Source: Arthrobacter livingstonensis (GTDB lineage: Bacteria; Actinomycetota; Actinomycetes; Actinomycetales; Micrococcaceae). Taken from it: a DNA stretch of 64,000 bases. Of this stretch, positions 7,822 to 17,202 are shown piece by piece. Positions within the stretch are counted from its first letter, which is position 1. Each line of letters begins with the position of its first letter. The notes beneath the pieces are model-generated. The model saw only the letters and a program-made list of their open reading frames with translations, ran no database searches and had not been told where the DNA came from. The stretch lies in assembly GCF_003219815.1 (NCBI RefSeq), contig NZ_QJVD01000001.1, forward strand, positions 310,001 to 374,000. The letters run 5' to 3'. The position numbers and the translations under genes were made by a program.

Positions 7822-9345
7822 ATGGCCACGAAAAACACGGTAGGACACCCGGTTCTGACCCCGGAAGAACGGCAATCCGTTCTTCTCACCCTCAAATCCC
7901 CGCGCCTGCTCAAAACCGAAGTCTTGGCAGGACTCGTCGTGGCCCTGGCCTTGATCCCCGAAGCCATTGCCTTCTCCATCATCGCCGGGGTCGATCCGCG
8001 CATTGGCCTTTTCGCCTCCTTCACCATGGCCGTCTCGATCGCTTTCCTGGGAGGGCGGCCAGCGATGATTTCCGCGGCGACCGGCGCCATTGCCTTGGTC
8101 ATCGCCCCGTTGGTGAAAAGCCACGGCGTGGATTACTTCGTTGCCGCCGTCATCCTCGCCGGAGTTTTCCAGATCCTCTTGGCTCTGCTGGGTGTAGCGA
8201 AGCTGATGCGGTTCATTCCCCGACAGGTCATGGTCGGCTTCGTCAACGCGCTGGCGATCCTGATTTTCATGTCCCAGGTCCCCGAACTACTCGGCGTCCC
8301 GTGGCTGGTCTACCCGCTCACCATCCTGGGCCTGGTGATCGTCTTCGGCCTACCAAAGATCACCACCGTGGTTCCCGCGCCCCTGGTTGCCATCGTGGTC
8401 CTGACTCTCATCGCTGTGTTGGCGTCCCTGGCGGTCCCCACCGTGGGCGATAAGGGCGAGATGCCCGAGAGTCTCCCTTCCCTTTTCCTGCCGAATGTTC
8501 CGTTGAACTTCGAAACCCTGCAGGTCTTGTTCCCCTATGCGCTGGCCATGGCCTTCGTGGGCCTGCTCGAATCCTTGATGACTGCCAAGCTCGTCGATGA
8601 CGTCACCGACACCCGCTCCAACAAGACCCGCGAGTCCTGGGGCCAGGGTGTCGCGAACATTATCACCGGCTTCTTCGGCGGCATGGGTGGCTGCGCGATG
8701 ATCGGCCAAACCATGATCAACGTCAAGGCCTCCGGTGCCCGGACGCGCATCTCCACCTTCCTAGCCGGAGTGTTTCTGCTCATCCTGGTCGTCGCGTTGG
8801 GCGACATCGTTGCGCTGATTCCGATGGCGGCCCTGGTGGCCGTGATGATCTTCGTGTCCGTGGCCACTTTCGACTGGCACAGCATCAGACCTTCCACCTT
8901 GCGCATGATGCCCAAGAGTGAAACCACGGTCATGCTCACCACCGTGGTCTTCACCGTAGCCACCCACAACCTCGCCATCGGCGTCGGCGTCGGGGTGCTC
9001 ACCGCCATGGTTCTGTTCGCCAACCGTGTCGCCCACCTGGTCACTGTTGAACGGCGCATCGAGGAACATTTCGGGGAGACTATCGCCAAATACGAGGTCA
9101 ACGGCGAGCTGTTCTTCGCCTCCTCCAACGACCTCTACACCCAGTTCAACTACGTTGAGGACCCCAACCTCGTCATCATTGACCTGTACAAATCGCACCT
9201 GTGGGATGCCTCCACCATCGCAGCACTGGATGCCATCACCGCAAAATACGCGAAATACGGAAAGACCGTCGAAATCGAGGGACTCAACGCGGCCAGCCTC
9301 AAAATGCGCGAACGCATGGGCGGAAAACTCGGAGCAGGACACTAG
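7822..9345 (+). CDS. SulP family anion transporter with STAS domain
   Basis: SulP (SLC26) proteins carry sulfate, bicarbonate or other anions. The 507-residue protein has the family membrane domain (residues about 25-385, 10-14 helices), including the early segment GLVVALALIPEAIAFS and a Gly-Ala-rich half helix near residue 90. A C-terminal STAS domain (about 400-500) starts near VERRIEEHF. The ATG at 7822 follows a GAGCC-type weak site. It lies divergent from merR. In this cargo it could import sulfate or handle an oxyanion analogue such as chromate; the sequence does not decide. Confidence 0.88.
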   Translation: MATKNTVGHPVLTPEERQSVLLTLKSPRLLKTEVLAGLVVALALIPEAIAFSIIAGVDPRIGLFASFTMAVSIAFLGGRPAMISAATGAIALVIAPLVKSHGVDYFVAAVILAGVFQILLALLGVAKLMRFIPRQVMVGFVNALAILIFMSQVPELLGVPWLVYPLTILGLVIVFGLPKITTVVPAPLVAIVVLTLIAVLASLAVPTVGDKGEMPESLPSLFLPNVPLNFETLQVLFPYALAMAFVGLLESLMTAKLVDDVTDTRSNKTRESWGQGVANIITGFFGGMGGCAMIGQTMINVKASGARTRISTFLAGVFLLILVVALGDIVALIPMAALVAVMIFVSVATFDWHSIRPSTLRMMPKSETTVMLTTVVFTVATHNLAIGVGVGVLTAMVLFANRVAHLVTVERRIEEHFGETIAKYEVNGELFFASSNDLYTQFNYVEDPNLVIIDLYKSHLWDASTIAALDAITAKYAKYGKTVEIEGLNAASLKMRERMGGKLGAGH

Positions 9346-9779
9346 TCGCTAGAACATGCGAGGCGGCGGCAACAGTGGTGGAAACGACAGCGCCGATCCA
9401 ACCGCGCGCCATGCGCGCCGCGCTTGCAGTTACCCCCCCCACTCCTACCAATCCTCATTGCCCCAGCCCCATGCTTGTGCAGGCCCTATTCCACGCAAAG
9501 TAAAGTCAGTGTGTAACGCCGCAAGAGACCCCGCGCACAATATCGTCGCCTCATTCTGCTTCTGGCCTGAAGAGACTGAGCACAACCGGATGGACTGAGC
9601 CGTCGTTCGGAGGGCACGGGATGGCTTGGCCCGTATCGATTCTCTGACCGATTCGTTCTGCTACCGAGCAAGTTCAATCTCGGGAGTGCTGGCCAAACCC
9701 TGAGCCTTTTCGCCAGCTTACCTATAGTTGAGGTCCAGCATCCGCTGTTTGCGCACGTCAATCACTTGGGGACGCGTCC
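9346..9779. other. Gap between convergent sulP and MFS genes
   Basis: About 430 bp with no convincing gene. A C-run (nine or more C) occurs near 9433. An 80-codon plus frame at 9356 has no recognisable features, and I see no strong hairpin. Confidence 0.4.
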
Positions 9780-11051
9780 TTAGGCGTTTGGTTTTGATGG
9801 TGCGGAAGTCTCAATTTTTTGATGGGTTGAAAGCGATTCGCTGGTGCGGGGCAGTAGCAGGGCTGAAAGTACTGATGCGATGGCTATGAGGAGTGCGAGG
9901 GCGCCGAGGCCGGCGGCGAGGCTGGCGGTGGTGGCGATGGCCCCGACAACGAGGGGGCCGGCCGCGTCGCCGAGCTCGCGGCCGATTTCTGCCGTTCCCA
10001 TGGTTCGTCCCATGCGTTCTGGTGGAGTGGTTGCCGCGAGGTGCGCGAATCCCAGGGGCGTGGTGATGCCGATGCCGGCCCCGATGACGAGCGCGGCCAG
10101 GTAGAGCGTCATCGGGTGTGGAAACACGGCGAGGAGGATGATCCCTGCTGCTATGAGGGCCAGGCCCCAGCTCATGCCGGCCCGGGCAGTGAGACGCCCC
10201 TGATCCCGCCAGCGGCCTACCAGGGGTTGGGTGAGCGTGGAGGAGAGCGCAAGGACAGCGACAACGGCCATGCTCGCGATGAGGGGAAGGTGAAATTCGG
10301 TGCCCAATAGGGGAAGGAATCCGACGGCGACACCGAGAGCGCCGGTGGCGCCGGCCAGGGCCATGGTGGGAATGAGGAACGACCGCTGGGTGCTTTGACG
10401 CACGAGGTCACTGATGGTGTAGCGGGCGCGCGGGAGGATCGGAAGGGCGGGCATGGAGATTCCGACCCATAGGGCAGCCGCGGCCGAAATGATGGCCATG
10501 GCCAGGAAGAGAGCGGGGAACCCACCGATCCAGATCAGGCCTGCCCCCAGTAGCGGGCCGAGGACGTAGCCGAGGCCTTTCCAGGAGCCGTATTTGCCGA
10601 AGTAGCTTCCGGGCGAAGCCGGGCCCGCCAGCCTTGCGACGGCCGCCGAGGATGCGGGGGAAAACGCTGAGGCTGCCGCGCCTTGGCCAAGACGGGCCAG
10701 ACCCAAGATGAGTGGGCCGGTTCCCAGTGTGCCAAGGAGGGAGGCCAGGGCGAACCCGAGAAGTCCGGCAATGATGACGGGTTTGGCGCCGATCCGGTCA
10801 CTGAGGGAGCCAAAGACGGGTTTGAGGATGACCTCTGCCACGTCGTAAAGGGCTAATAGTACGCCAAAGGTGAGTAGTCCGAGGCCGATGCCGCCGCTTT
10901 CTGCGCCCAGGCCTGCGGCGATGCTGTGGGCCCCGAATGCGGTGGTGAATCCCGCGGCATAGAGCGGCGCCAGCACCCGTGCTGGGGGTTCCGTCAGCGT
11001 TGGGCTCGTCGTAGGGTCGGCTGGGGTCTTGCGATGGCCTGGCACGCTCAT
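9780..11051 (-). CDS. MFS transporter, probable exporter coupled to a ChrB-like protein
   Basis: The 423-residue major facilitator has about 12 hydrophobic segments. A typical helix 2-3 loop (GSLSDRIGAKP) is near residue 75. The ATG at 11051 is chosen because it overlaps the stop of the upstream ChrB-like gene by four bases (ATGA). The longer frame upstream is the shadow of that gene. A ChrB-MFS pair occurs in actinobacterial chromate-resistance determinants, sometimes in place of the usual ChrA. The substrate cannot be read from sequence; a role in chromate or another oxyanion efflux is inferred from the partner. Confidence 0.85.
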   Translation of the reverse strand: MSVPGHRKTPADPTTSPTLTEPPARVLAPLYAAGFTTAFGAHSIAAGLGAESGGIGLGLLTFGVLLALYDVAEVILKPVFGSLSDRIGAKPVIIAGLLGFALASLLGTLGTGPLILGLARLGQGAAASAFSPASSAAVARLAGPASPGSYFGKYGSWKGLGYVLGPLLGAGLIWIGGFPALFLAMAIISAAAALWVGISMPALPILPRARYTISDLVRQSTQRSFLIPTMALAGATGALGVAVGFLPLLGTEFHLPLIASMAVVAVLALSSTLTQPLVGRWRDQGRLTARAGMSWGLALIAAGIILLAVFPHPMTLYLAALVIGAGIGITTPLGFAHLAATTPPERMGRTMGTAEIGRELGDAAGPLVVGAIATTASLAAGLGALALLIAIASVLSALLLPRTSESLSTHQKIETSAPSKPNA

Positions 11052-11653
11052 GTGTCCGGCCCGTCCAGGACTGGTGGTGTTGCCGCCGGGGCGCTGCTGT
11101 CGGGCGTGTCCGCTCCTCCGTGGACGGCTTGGTAGACCTGTTCGGCGTAGCCGTCCAAAATTGTTACACAAGCACGAAGCCGCATCTCGGCGGCTTTCGC
11201 GTCGGGCAGTTCCAGAACGTCGCGCTTCTTCAGGTCCCGGTACCAGCGCCGCAGCCGGTCCAGGCTTTGTTCTTCTTCCTCTAGCTCGGCGAACGTGAAC
11301 TTCTGCTTCTGAATTTCCTTCGCGATCTCCACCGCGAACTTGCCACAGTCCGCCATGAACTCGGCCCATTCATCCACACGAACGGTCGTGAAAGCGTCCC
11401 GGATCATGGCGGCCGAGGCCACGTCGCGGGGGGATGCATCGATGATGACCAGGCTCCCGCCGCCGTTGCGGCACAGTTCCCCGGCCCGGTCCAGATCGGC
11501 TTGGAAGGCCAGCCCGGCGGGGAGGGCCCAGACGCCGGTCGAGACGGGAACGGCGCCAGCCTTGCGCAGCTGGCGCCACACGGCCACTCGGTGGCGGGAT
11601 GGTTCGGACGGAATTTGCGGAAGGATCAGTACCCATTCAATATTTTGTGTCAC
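11048..11653 (-). CDS. chrB: ChrB N-terminal domain protein (chromate-resistance regulator type)
   Basis: ChrB is a chromate-responsive regulator or reductase-linked protein of chr operons. The 201-residue product shows the ChrB N-terminal fold: WVLILPQIPSEPSRHRVAVWR near residue 7 and GVWALP near 41, where it senses or binds DNA in a winged-helix manner. A charged helical region (about 110-150, Lys/Glu/Arg-rich) follows. It lacks the longer C-terminal domain of full ChrB (about 300 residues), so it is a ChrB-N-only type. It lies ahead of the MFS gene with a 4-bp overlap. A palindrome at 11664-11677, 11 bp upstream of the ATG, suggests autoregulation. Confidence 0.8.
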   Translation of the reverse strand: MTQNIEWVLILPQIPSEPSRHRVAVWRQLRKAGAVPVSTGVWALPAGLAFQADLDRAGELCRNGGGSLVIIDASPRDVASAAMIRDAFTTVRVDEWAEFMADCGKFAVEIAKEIQKQKFTFAELEEEEQSLDRLRRWYRDLKKRDVLELPDAKAAEMRLRACVTILDGYAEQVYQAVHGGADTPDSSAPAATPPVLDGPDT

Positions 11654-11663
11654 ACTTGGAATT

Positions 11664-11677
11664 GTAACAGCTGTTAC
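11664..11677. promoter_or_regulatory. Palindromic operator GTAACAGCTGTTAC between divergent chrB-like and DUF2127 genes
   Basis: The 14-bp perfect palindrome lies 11 bp before the minus-strand ATG (11653) and 15 bp before the plus-strand ATG (11692), so one bound protein could control both. The ChrB-like protein is the nearest candidate. Confidence 0.65.
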
Positions 11678-11691
11678 GTGACGGAGGAATG

Positions 11692-12237
11692 ATGGTTGAG
11701 TCAGCTACTGGTGGCACGCTCTTGGACAAGACGTTCAGGGTCAGTCTGGTCCTCAAGGGCCTGGACGGAGTATTGGAACTGGTCGGAGGAATCCTCCTCC
11801 TGCTGGTCTCGCCCGCGCAGGTGGGTTTCCTGGTCCAGTTCCTAACCCAGCATGAGCTCTCCGAAGATCCTCACGACCTCATTGCCACGGCGTTGGTGCA
11901 CCTGGCCGGGACCATGACCGTCTCGGCAACCCTGTTCGGGGCCATCTACTTTTTGCTGCACGGGCTCGTGAAGATCGTCCTAGTCTGGGCGGTACTCAAA
12001 GACAAACTCTGGGCCTACCCGTGGATGATTGCCTTCCTTGGTGTCTTCATCCTTTACCAAAGCTATGAGCTGGTGGTTGCCTTTACCTGGGGCATGGTCT
12101 TGCTGACCGCCTTTGACATCTTCATCGTCTGGCTCACCGTGCATGAATACCGGGCTCACCGGACAAGGGCGAAGGACGCGAATTTGCAGGGGCAACCAGT
12201 CCCTGAGGATGTGACGCAACCCAGGGAGGGGCGATAG
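11692..12237 (+). CDS. DUF2127 family membrane protein
   Basis: The 181-residue protein has four likely membrane helices (residues about 20-45, 65-95, 100-120 and 122-150) and the DUF2127 pattern: LKGLDGVLELVGG near 22 and HGLVKIVLVWAVL near 95. The family has no known function; members are common next to metal and drug resistance genes. ATG 11692 gives a better distance from GGAGG (11683-11687) than the ATG one codon earlier. It is divergent from the chrB-like gene, with a shared palindrome, and overlaps the next small gene by one base. Confidence 0.83.
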   Translation: MVESATGGTLLDKTFRVSLVLKGLDGVLELVGGILLLLVSPAQVGFLVQFLTQHELSEDPHDLIATALVHLAGTMTVSATLFGAIYFLLHGLVKIVLVWAVLKDKLWAYPWMIAFLGVFILYQSYELVVAFTWGMVLLTAFDIFIVWLTVHEYRAHRTRAKDANLQGQPVPEDVTQPREGR

Positions 12238-12506
12238 TGGGTCAAGGAGTAGTCGCCGGCCGGTGGGATGACTGGTCGAACATCAGGGCAATGGGGATTC
12301 CCGGCGTGATTGCCGTCTCTGTGACTCTGGCCGTCGTTATCGCCGCGGTGATGATCGGTTTCACCCTCCTCACGCTGCACCGTGCCCGGCGCCGTGGCGC
12401 CCTACCGGCAAAGGTCGCCGCTCTACGGACCCGCGGGACCGATCAACAAACAACAGACCTCCCCCCGAAGGACGACGGCGGAGAGGCCAACCGTCCCCCT
12501 GGCTAG
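12237..12506 (+). CDS. Small single-span membrane protein
   Basis: This 89-residue protein starts with GTG at 12237, overlapping the DUF2127 stop by one base, so translation is coupled. One membrane helix (residues about 20-46) is followed by an Arg-rich stretch and a hydrophilic tail. No family is recognised. The tight coupling is the main evidence that it is real and works with the DUF2127 protein. Confidence 0.55.
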   Translation: MGQGVVAGRWDDWSNIRAMGIPGVIAVSVTLAVVIAAVMIGFTLLTLHRARRRGALPAKVAALRTRGTDQQTTDLPPKDDGGEANRPPG

Positions 12507-12611
12507 GTGGCACTCAGGAATTGCAGCGAGTCCGGCCGGCGGCCGGTCCCAAAGGTCTGACCCGTCGCGGTCGATGCGACATTAGTCGTTGCTTAATGAG
12601 AATATGTGCGT

Positions 12612-12974
12612 ATGAATGCAGATAAGAAGTCTTGCACATTGGATGTGGACAGCCAATACGTGGAACTAGCGGTGGAGATCTTTGCCATGCTGGCCGATGC
12701 CACACGGGTGCGGATCATCCTGGCCCTGCGCGAGGGTGAAATGGCCGTGGGAGCACTGGCCGAAGTAGTAGAAAAATCACCTGCCGCGGTGTCGCAGCAT
12801 CTGGCCAAGATGCGTCTGGCCCGCATCGTCTCCACCCGCCAGGACGGCACGAAGGTCATGTACCGGCTGGCGAACGAGCACGCCCGGCAACTGGTGGCCG
12901 ACGCCATTTACCAGGCCGAGCATGCACTGGGCGGGATGCCCGCGCACCACCGCGCAGACCAGGCAACAGTATGA
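12612..12974 (+). CDS. ArsR/SmtB-family metalloregulator
   Basis: The 120-residue product is a winged-helix repressor. FAMLADATRVRIILAL lies near residue 28, and the recognition helix segment SPAAVSQHLAKMRLARIV near 58. A Cys near the N-terminus and His/Asp residues in the last helix (EHALGGMPAHHRAD) could form a zinc, cadmium or cobalt site, as in SmtB/NmtR-type sensors. ATG 12612 is preferred over GTG 12606 since it fits family length. It overlaps the CDF exporter by four bases (ATGA), so it most likely represses that gene and senses its substrate. Which metal is not readable. Confidence 0.88.
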   Translation: MNADKKSCTLDVDSQYVELAVEIFAMLADATRVRIILALREGEMAVGALAEVVEKSPAAVSQHLAKMRLARIVSTRQDGTKVMYRLANEHARQLVADAIYQAEHALGGMPAHHRADQATV

Positions 12975-14080
12975 GCCCCACCGGACAGCCGGACCAGCAT
13001 CACAACGGTCACGACCACCTCCACCCACATGAACACCCAGACGGCCACGACAACCCCCACGGCGGTCACGACCACGACCACGACGGACATTCCCACGAGC
13101 ACCACGCCGGATTCAAAGGGTGGCTCTTCGAACTGTTCGTCCCGCACACCCACGACTCTGCGGACTCCATCGACGACGCATTGGAGTCCAGCGCCCAAGG
13201 CGTCCGCGCCCTGAAGATCAGCCTCTTCATCCTGCTGGGCACCACGGTCCTGCAGTTCCTAGTGGTCCTCATCAGCGGCTCGGTGGCCTTGCTGGCGGAC
13301 ACGATCCACAATTTCTCCGACGCACTGACCGCGGTCCCCTTGTGGATTGCCTTCATTCTGGGCCGCCGGGCCGCAACCCGCCGTTACACCTTCGGGTACG
13401 GGCGAGCCGAGGACCTCGCGGGGCTCTTCATCGTCGCCGTCGTCGCGCTATCCGCCGTCGTTGCGGCCTGGCAGTCCATCGACCGGCTGTTCCACCCGCA
13501 GCCCCTGCACAACCTGTGGTGGGTGCTTGCGGCCGGCGTGATCGGCTTTGTCGGGAACGAGGCGGTGGCCGTGTACCGGATCAGGGTGGGGCGGCAGATC
13601 GGTTCCGCCGCACTGGTCGCCGACGGTGTGCATGCCCGGATCGACGGATTCACCTCCCTCGCCGTAGTGCTGGGCGGCGGCGGCGTGATGCTTGGCTTCC
13701 CGCTGGCCGACCCGATCGTGGGCCTGCTCATTTCCGCCGCCATCATCGCCCTGCTGTGGGGCACGGTCAAGAGCATTGGCCGCCGACTGATGGACGGGAT
13801 CGAGCCCGAGCTCGTGGACCGTGCGGAAGCGGCCCTGACCGGTACCCCGGGAGTCGTGGCCGTGGAAAACGTGCAGCTGCGCTGGGTGGGGCACCGCCTC
13901 CAGGGCGCCGCCACGGTGGTGCTGGCCGACGCCGCGTTGTCGGCGGTCGATCAGACCATCCATGCGGCAGAACACCGGATTGGCCATGCCCTGCCCAAGC
14001 TTGACCACTTCGCCATCCGCCCGACTACTGTCACGGAGCAGTCTGATCATGTCAGCGCGCAGCAGCCGCATGGGCACTAA
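12971..14080 (+). CDS. Cation diffusion facilitator (Zn/Cd/Co-type efflux) with His-rich N-terminus
   Basis: CDF proteins export divalent cations by proton antiport. The 369-residue protein opens with an extremely His-rich tail (residues about 9-47), has six membrane helices (about 80-290), and ends in a cytoplasmic ferredoxin-like domain. Metal-site motifs are HNFSDAL near 113 and HARIDGFTS near 222. Coupling to an ArsR/SmtB repressor by ATGA suggests metal-induced expression. The CzcD/ZitB type (zinc, cadmium, cobalt) is likely. The tail continues to a second His cluster at the extreme C-terminus (QQPHGH). Confidence 0.9.
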   Translation: MSPTGQPDQHHNGHDHLHPHEHPDGHDNPHGGHDHDHDGHSHEHHAGFKGWLFELFVPHTHDSADSIDDALESSAQGVRALKISLFILLGTTVLQFLVVLISGSVALLADTIHNFSDALTAVPLWIAFILGRRAATRRYTFGYGRAEDLAGLFIVAVVALSAVVAAWQSIDRLFHPQPLHNLWWVLAAGVIGFVGNEAVAVYRIRVGRQIGSAALVADGVHARIDGFTSLAVVLGGGGVMLGFPLADPIVGLLISAAIIALLWGTVKSIGRRLMDGIEPELVDRAEAALTGTPGVVAVENVQLRWVGHRLQGAATVVLADAALSAVDQTIHAAEHRIGHALPKLDHFAIRPTTVTEQSDHVSAQQPHGH

Positions 14081-14600
14081 GCCGCGCGAGAAGGCAGAGA
14101 CCATGGCCGCCGTAGCACTTGAGATTCAGGCCCGCATCCCTGGTCATGGCAGCTTCATAATGACTGGGGATGCGGTGGCCATGATCAGGGTGTTCGGTGG
14201 AACCCTGCACTGTTTTGTGGGAGGTGGCGGTTGCCGCAAACAGGCACTGTACTTCTCCCGGACGGAACCAAAGAAACCCCTTCGCTGCCTACTCAACGGC
14301 CCAGGGGTGGTCGGGGACGGGCACCGAGATGACGATGGTTGGCTTGTTGATGATGAGCTCGTGATCAGTGTCAGCCACGAGCTGGCTCCAAAACTCGATG
14401 GTGCGATCCTGGACTTTGGCACGTACAACAAGATGCAACGCTTTGTGTGGCTGGCAACGCCAGCCGTCAAAGGACCGGCCTGCACCTGCCTACGCTCCAT
14501 CGGACCAGCGGCCGGGAAACACTCACCGTGCCTTGACGACCAAGGAGTAGGTCTCAGCGACATCTGAACGACAAGAAACCCTCTCGGCCCGAGTCCCACC
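14081..14600. other. Gap before the copper operon
   Basis: About 520 bp. Two long frames cross it (plus to 14567, minus 14144-14713), but neither gives a recognisable protein or has a ribosome site. It may be a decayed gene; nothing certain is visible. Confidence 0.4.
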
Positions 14601-14629
14601 TTGACCGATATACCCCCTAGGGGTATAAT
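14601..14629 (+). promoter_or_regulatory. Copper operon promoter with CsoR/CstR-type operator in the spacer
   Basis: TTGACC (14601-14606) and TATAAT (14624-14629) are spaced 17 bp, a near-consensus promoter. ATACCCCCTAGGGGTAT (14610-14626) fills the spacer and overlaps the -10. It is the fifth copy of the operator seen at the sulfide genes. The first gene starts at 14737. Confidence 0.85.
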
Positions 14630-14736
14630 GAAGGTGTTGTCAGTGAACCAGCTTGTCGCCGCCGTTGAATCTTCCGGCCGCCACTGCCGTTCAACCCCAA
14701 CGCACACAATCACCCCTCTCGAAGGAAATGACCATC

Positions 14737-15051
14737 ATGTGCGTCCCTGAAGCCCCCACAGATCTGAACCTGACTCCCACCGCGGAGAGCTCCTGCGGCT
14801 GCTGCTCCTCCGCAACAAAGACCACTAAATCAGCCGATACTGTCGGAACGGCCTACGCCGTGGAGGGGCTGACCTGCGGGCATTGCGTCCAAACAGTGGA
14901 GACAGCGGTTCGAGCCGTTGCCGGTGTCGACTCTGCCAGCATCACCCTGGTGGCCGGCGGCACCTCCGCCATGGCCGTCTCCGGCCAGGCCGCCCCGGAA
15001 GATATCCGAGCCGCCGTCGCGGCCGCCGGGTATATGGTCTCCGAGAGCTAA
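14737..15051 (+). CDS. copZ: CopZ-like heavy-metal-associated domain protein
   Basis: The 104-residue protein has a Cys-rich N-terminus (CGCC near residue 17) and an HMA domain (about 37-102) whose metal site reads GLTCGHC, the GMTCxxC motif of Cu(I) chaperones. Such proteins deliver Cu(I) to the exporting P1B ATPase, which is the next gene, 30 bp downstream. The extra CGCC pair could be a second copper site. An in-frame ATG at 14728 is an alternative start, but its ribosome site would be too close. It is the first gene behind the operator-bearing promoter at 14601-14629. Confidence 0.87.
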   Translation: MCVPEAPTDLNLTPTAESSCGCCSSATKTTKSADTVGTAYAVEGLTCGHCVQTVETAVRAVAGVDSASITLVAGGTSAMAVSGQAAPEDIRAAVAAAGYMVSES

Positions 15052-15081
15052 GTATTTCCCGCAAACAATGTAGGGAGAGTC

Positions 15082-17202
15082 ATGGACGATCACAGCACTG
15101 GCCACAACCACCAGATGGCACCAACCGGCGTCGACCACGCATCAATGTCCGGCATGGATCACGAGGCGATGGGTCACGGTGGAGTGGATCACGATGACCA
15201 CGCCGTCCACACTGCCGGCCAGCATGCCGGGCACAGCACCGCCATGTTCAAGAACCGCTTCTGGTTGACCCTGGTCCTCTCGATCCCTGTGGTGTTTTTC
15301 AGCCCCATGTTCGGGCATTTGCTCGGCTATGCCCCGCCACAGTTTTCCGGGGCCGCATGGATTCCGCCACTGCTGGGTACCTTCATCTTCTTCTACGGCG
15401 GACAGCCGTTCCTCAAGGGTGGCTGGCAGGAAATCAAGTCCCGGCAGCCGGGCATGATGCTGCTGATTTCCATGGCCATCAGCGTCGCGTTCGTTGCCTC
15501 CTGGGTGACGAGCCTGGGCCTGGGCGGGTTCGATCTGGACTTTTGGTGGGAGCTGGCCCTGCTGGTGGCCATCATGCTGCTGGGGCACTGGATTGAAATG
15601 CGGGCCCTGGGCTCGGCCCGCGGAGCACTTGACGCTCTTGCCGCCCTGCTGCCGGATGAGGCCGAACGGGTCATCGACGGCGGCACGGAGACCATCAGCG
15701 TCGCCGAGCTGCAGGCCGGCGATATTGTCCTGGTCCGCTCCGGGGCCCGCATGCCGGCCGACGGCGTCATCACCGACGGATCCGCCGAAGTGGACGAGTC
15801 GATGATCACCGGAGAATCCAAGACAGTCCCGCGCACCGTGGGCGATCCCGTGGTGGCCGGCACCGTCGCCACCGACAACTCCCTGCGAATGCAGGTCACC
15901 GCGGTCGGTGACGACACCGCCCTGGCCGGGATTCAGCGGCTGGTCGCCGAGGCTCAGGCCTCCACATCCCGCGCCCAGGCCCTGGCCGACCGAGCTGCCG
16001 CGTTCCTGTTCTACTTCGCCACCGGAGCCGGCATCCTCACCTTCATATTCTGGTCCCTCATGGGGAGCATCCCGGATGCTGTGACCCGCACCGTAACGGT
16101 GCTGGTCATTGCCTGCCCGCACGCCCTGGGCCTTGCCATTCCGCTGGTGATCGCCATCTCCACGGAGCGGGCCGCCCGGGCCGGGGTGCTCATCAAGAAC
16201 CGGATGGCCTTGGAGCGGATGCGCACCATCGACATCGTGCTCTTCGACAAAACCGGTACGTTGACCAAGGGCGAACCAGTCGTTACCAATGTTGTTGCCG
16301 CCGACGGCGTGACAACCGATGAACTACTGTCCCTTGCCGGAGCCGTTGAATCCGACAGTGAACACCCTGTGGCCCGAGCCATCGTTAGTGCCGCAGCGAA
16401 CTCCGGAAGCTCCGTCCCGGAAGCTACAAAGTTTCAGTCGCTGACCGGACGCGGAGTCCAGGCCAGCGTCAACGGGGCCACCGTCGCGGTGGGCGGTCCC
16501 GCCCTGCTCAAGGAGCTCAGCCTGACCGAACCGGAGAGCATCAGTGGCACAACGAGTGAGTGGGTGGACCGGGGTGCGGCTGTTCTTCACGTGATCCGCA
16601 ACGGGGCTGTTATCGGAGCCGTCGCGTTGGAGGATGAGATCCGCGAAGAATCCCGCCAGGCGATACAGGCCCTGCAAAACCGTGGCATCAAGGTCGCAAT
16701 GGTCACCGGGGACGCCCACCAAGTCGCCCGGGCTGTGGCCACGGAGTTGCACATTGACGAGGTTTTCGCCGAAGTCCTACCTAAGGACAAAGACCAAAAA
16801 GTCGCCGAGCTGCAGGCCAGGGGCTTGAAGGTGGCCATGGTGGGTGACGGCGTCAACGATGCCCCGGCATTGGCACGGGCCGAGGTTGGCATTGCCATCG
16901 GCGCTGGCACCGATGTGGCCATGGAATCGGCCGGCGTGGTCCTGGCGGGCAATGATCCCAGGGCAGTGCTATCCATGGTGGATCTCTCGCACGCCAGCTA
17001 CCGCAAAATGTGGCAGAACCTGATCTGGGCCACCGGCTACAACATCATTTCGGTCCCGCTGGCCGCCGGAGTGCTCGCGTTCGCCGGGATTGTGCTGTCT
17101 CCGGCAGCCGGTGCCGTGCTCATGTCCATATCGACGATTGTGGTGGCCCTCAATGCCCAGCTTCTCCGCCGACTCAAGCTCAACCCGTCAGATGCACGCT
17201 AA
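15082..17202 (+). CDS. copB: Copper-exporting P1B-type ATPase of the CopB (CPH) class
   Basis: The 706-residue pump has a His/Met-rich N-terminus (residues about 1-55) instead of a GMTCxxC domain, which is CopB-like. The membrane motif is CPH (C345-P346-H347), marking the P1B-3 class linked to Cu(II) or Cu(I)/Ag(I) export. The phosphorylation motif DKTGTLTKG begins at D389; TGES is near residue 240 and GDGVNDAPAL near 591. It follows the CopZ-like gene by 30 bp under the same promoter. The ATG at 15082 follows a GGGAGAG site. It would move copper to the outside, where the multicopper oxidase and lipoproteins act. Confidence 0.93.
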   Translation: MDDHSTGHNHQMAPTGVDHASMSGMDHEAMGHGGVDHDDHAVHTAGQHAGHSTAMFKNRFWLTLVLSIPVVFFSPMFGHLLGYAPPQFSGAAWIPPLLGTFIFFYGGQPFLKGGWQEIKSRQPGMMLLISMAISVAFVASWVTSLGLGGFDLDFWWELALLVAIMLLGHWIEMRALGSARGALDALAALLPDEAERVIDGGTETISVAELQAGDIVLVRSGARMPADGVITDGSAEVDESMITGESKTVPRTVGDPVVAGTVATDNSLRMQVTAVGDDTALAGIQRLVAEAQASTSRAQALADRAAAFLFYFATGAGILTFIFWSLMGSIPDAVTRTVTVLVIACPHALGLAIPLVIAISTERAARAGVLIKNRMALERMRTIDIVLFDKTGTLTKGEPVVTNVVAADGVTTDELLSLAGAVESDSEHPVARAIVSAAANSGSSVPEATKFQSLTGRGVQASVNGATVAVGGPALLKELSLTEPESISGTTSEWVDRGAAVLHVIRNGAVIGAVALEDEIREESRQAIQALQNRGIKVAMVTGDAHQVARAVATELHIDEVFAEVLPKDKDQKVAELQARGLKVAMVGDGVNDAPALARAEVGIAIGAGTDVAMESAGVVLAGNDPRAVLSMVDLSHASYRKMWQNLIWATGYNIISVPLAAGVLAFAGIVLSPAAGAVLMSISTIVVALNAQLLRRLKLNPSDAR

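Noticed and set aside
14104-14713. Long frames on both strands ahead of the copper operon
   Set aside because: No family likeness or start signal on either strand, and the minus frame covers the copper promoter.
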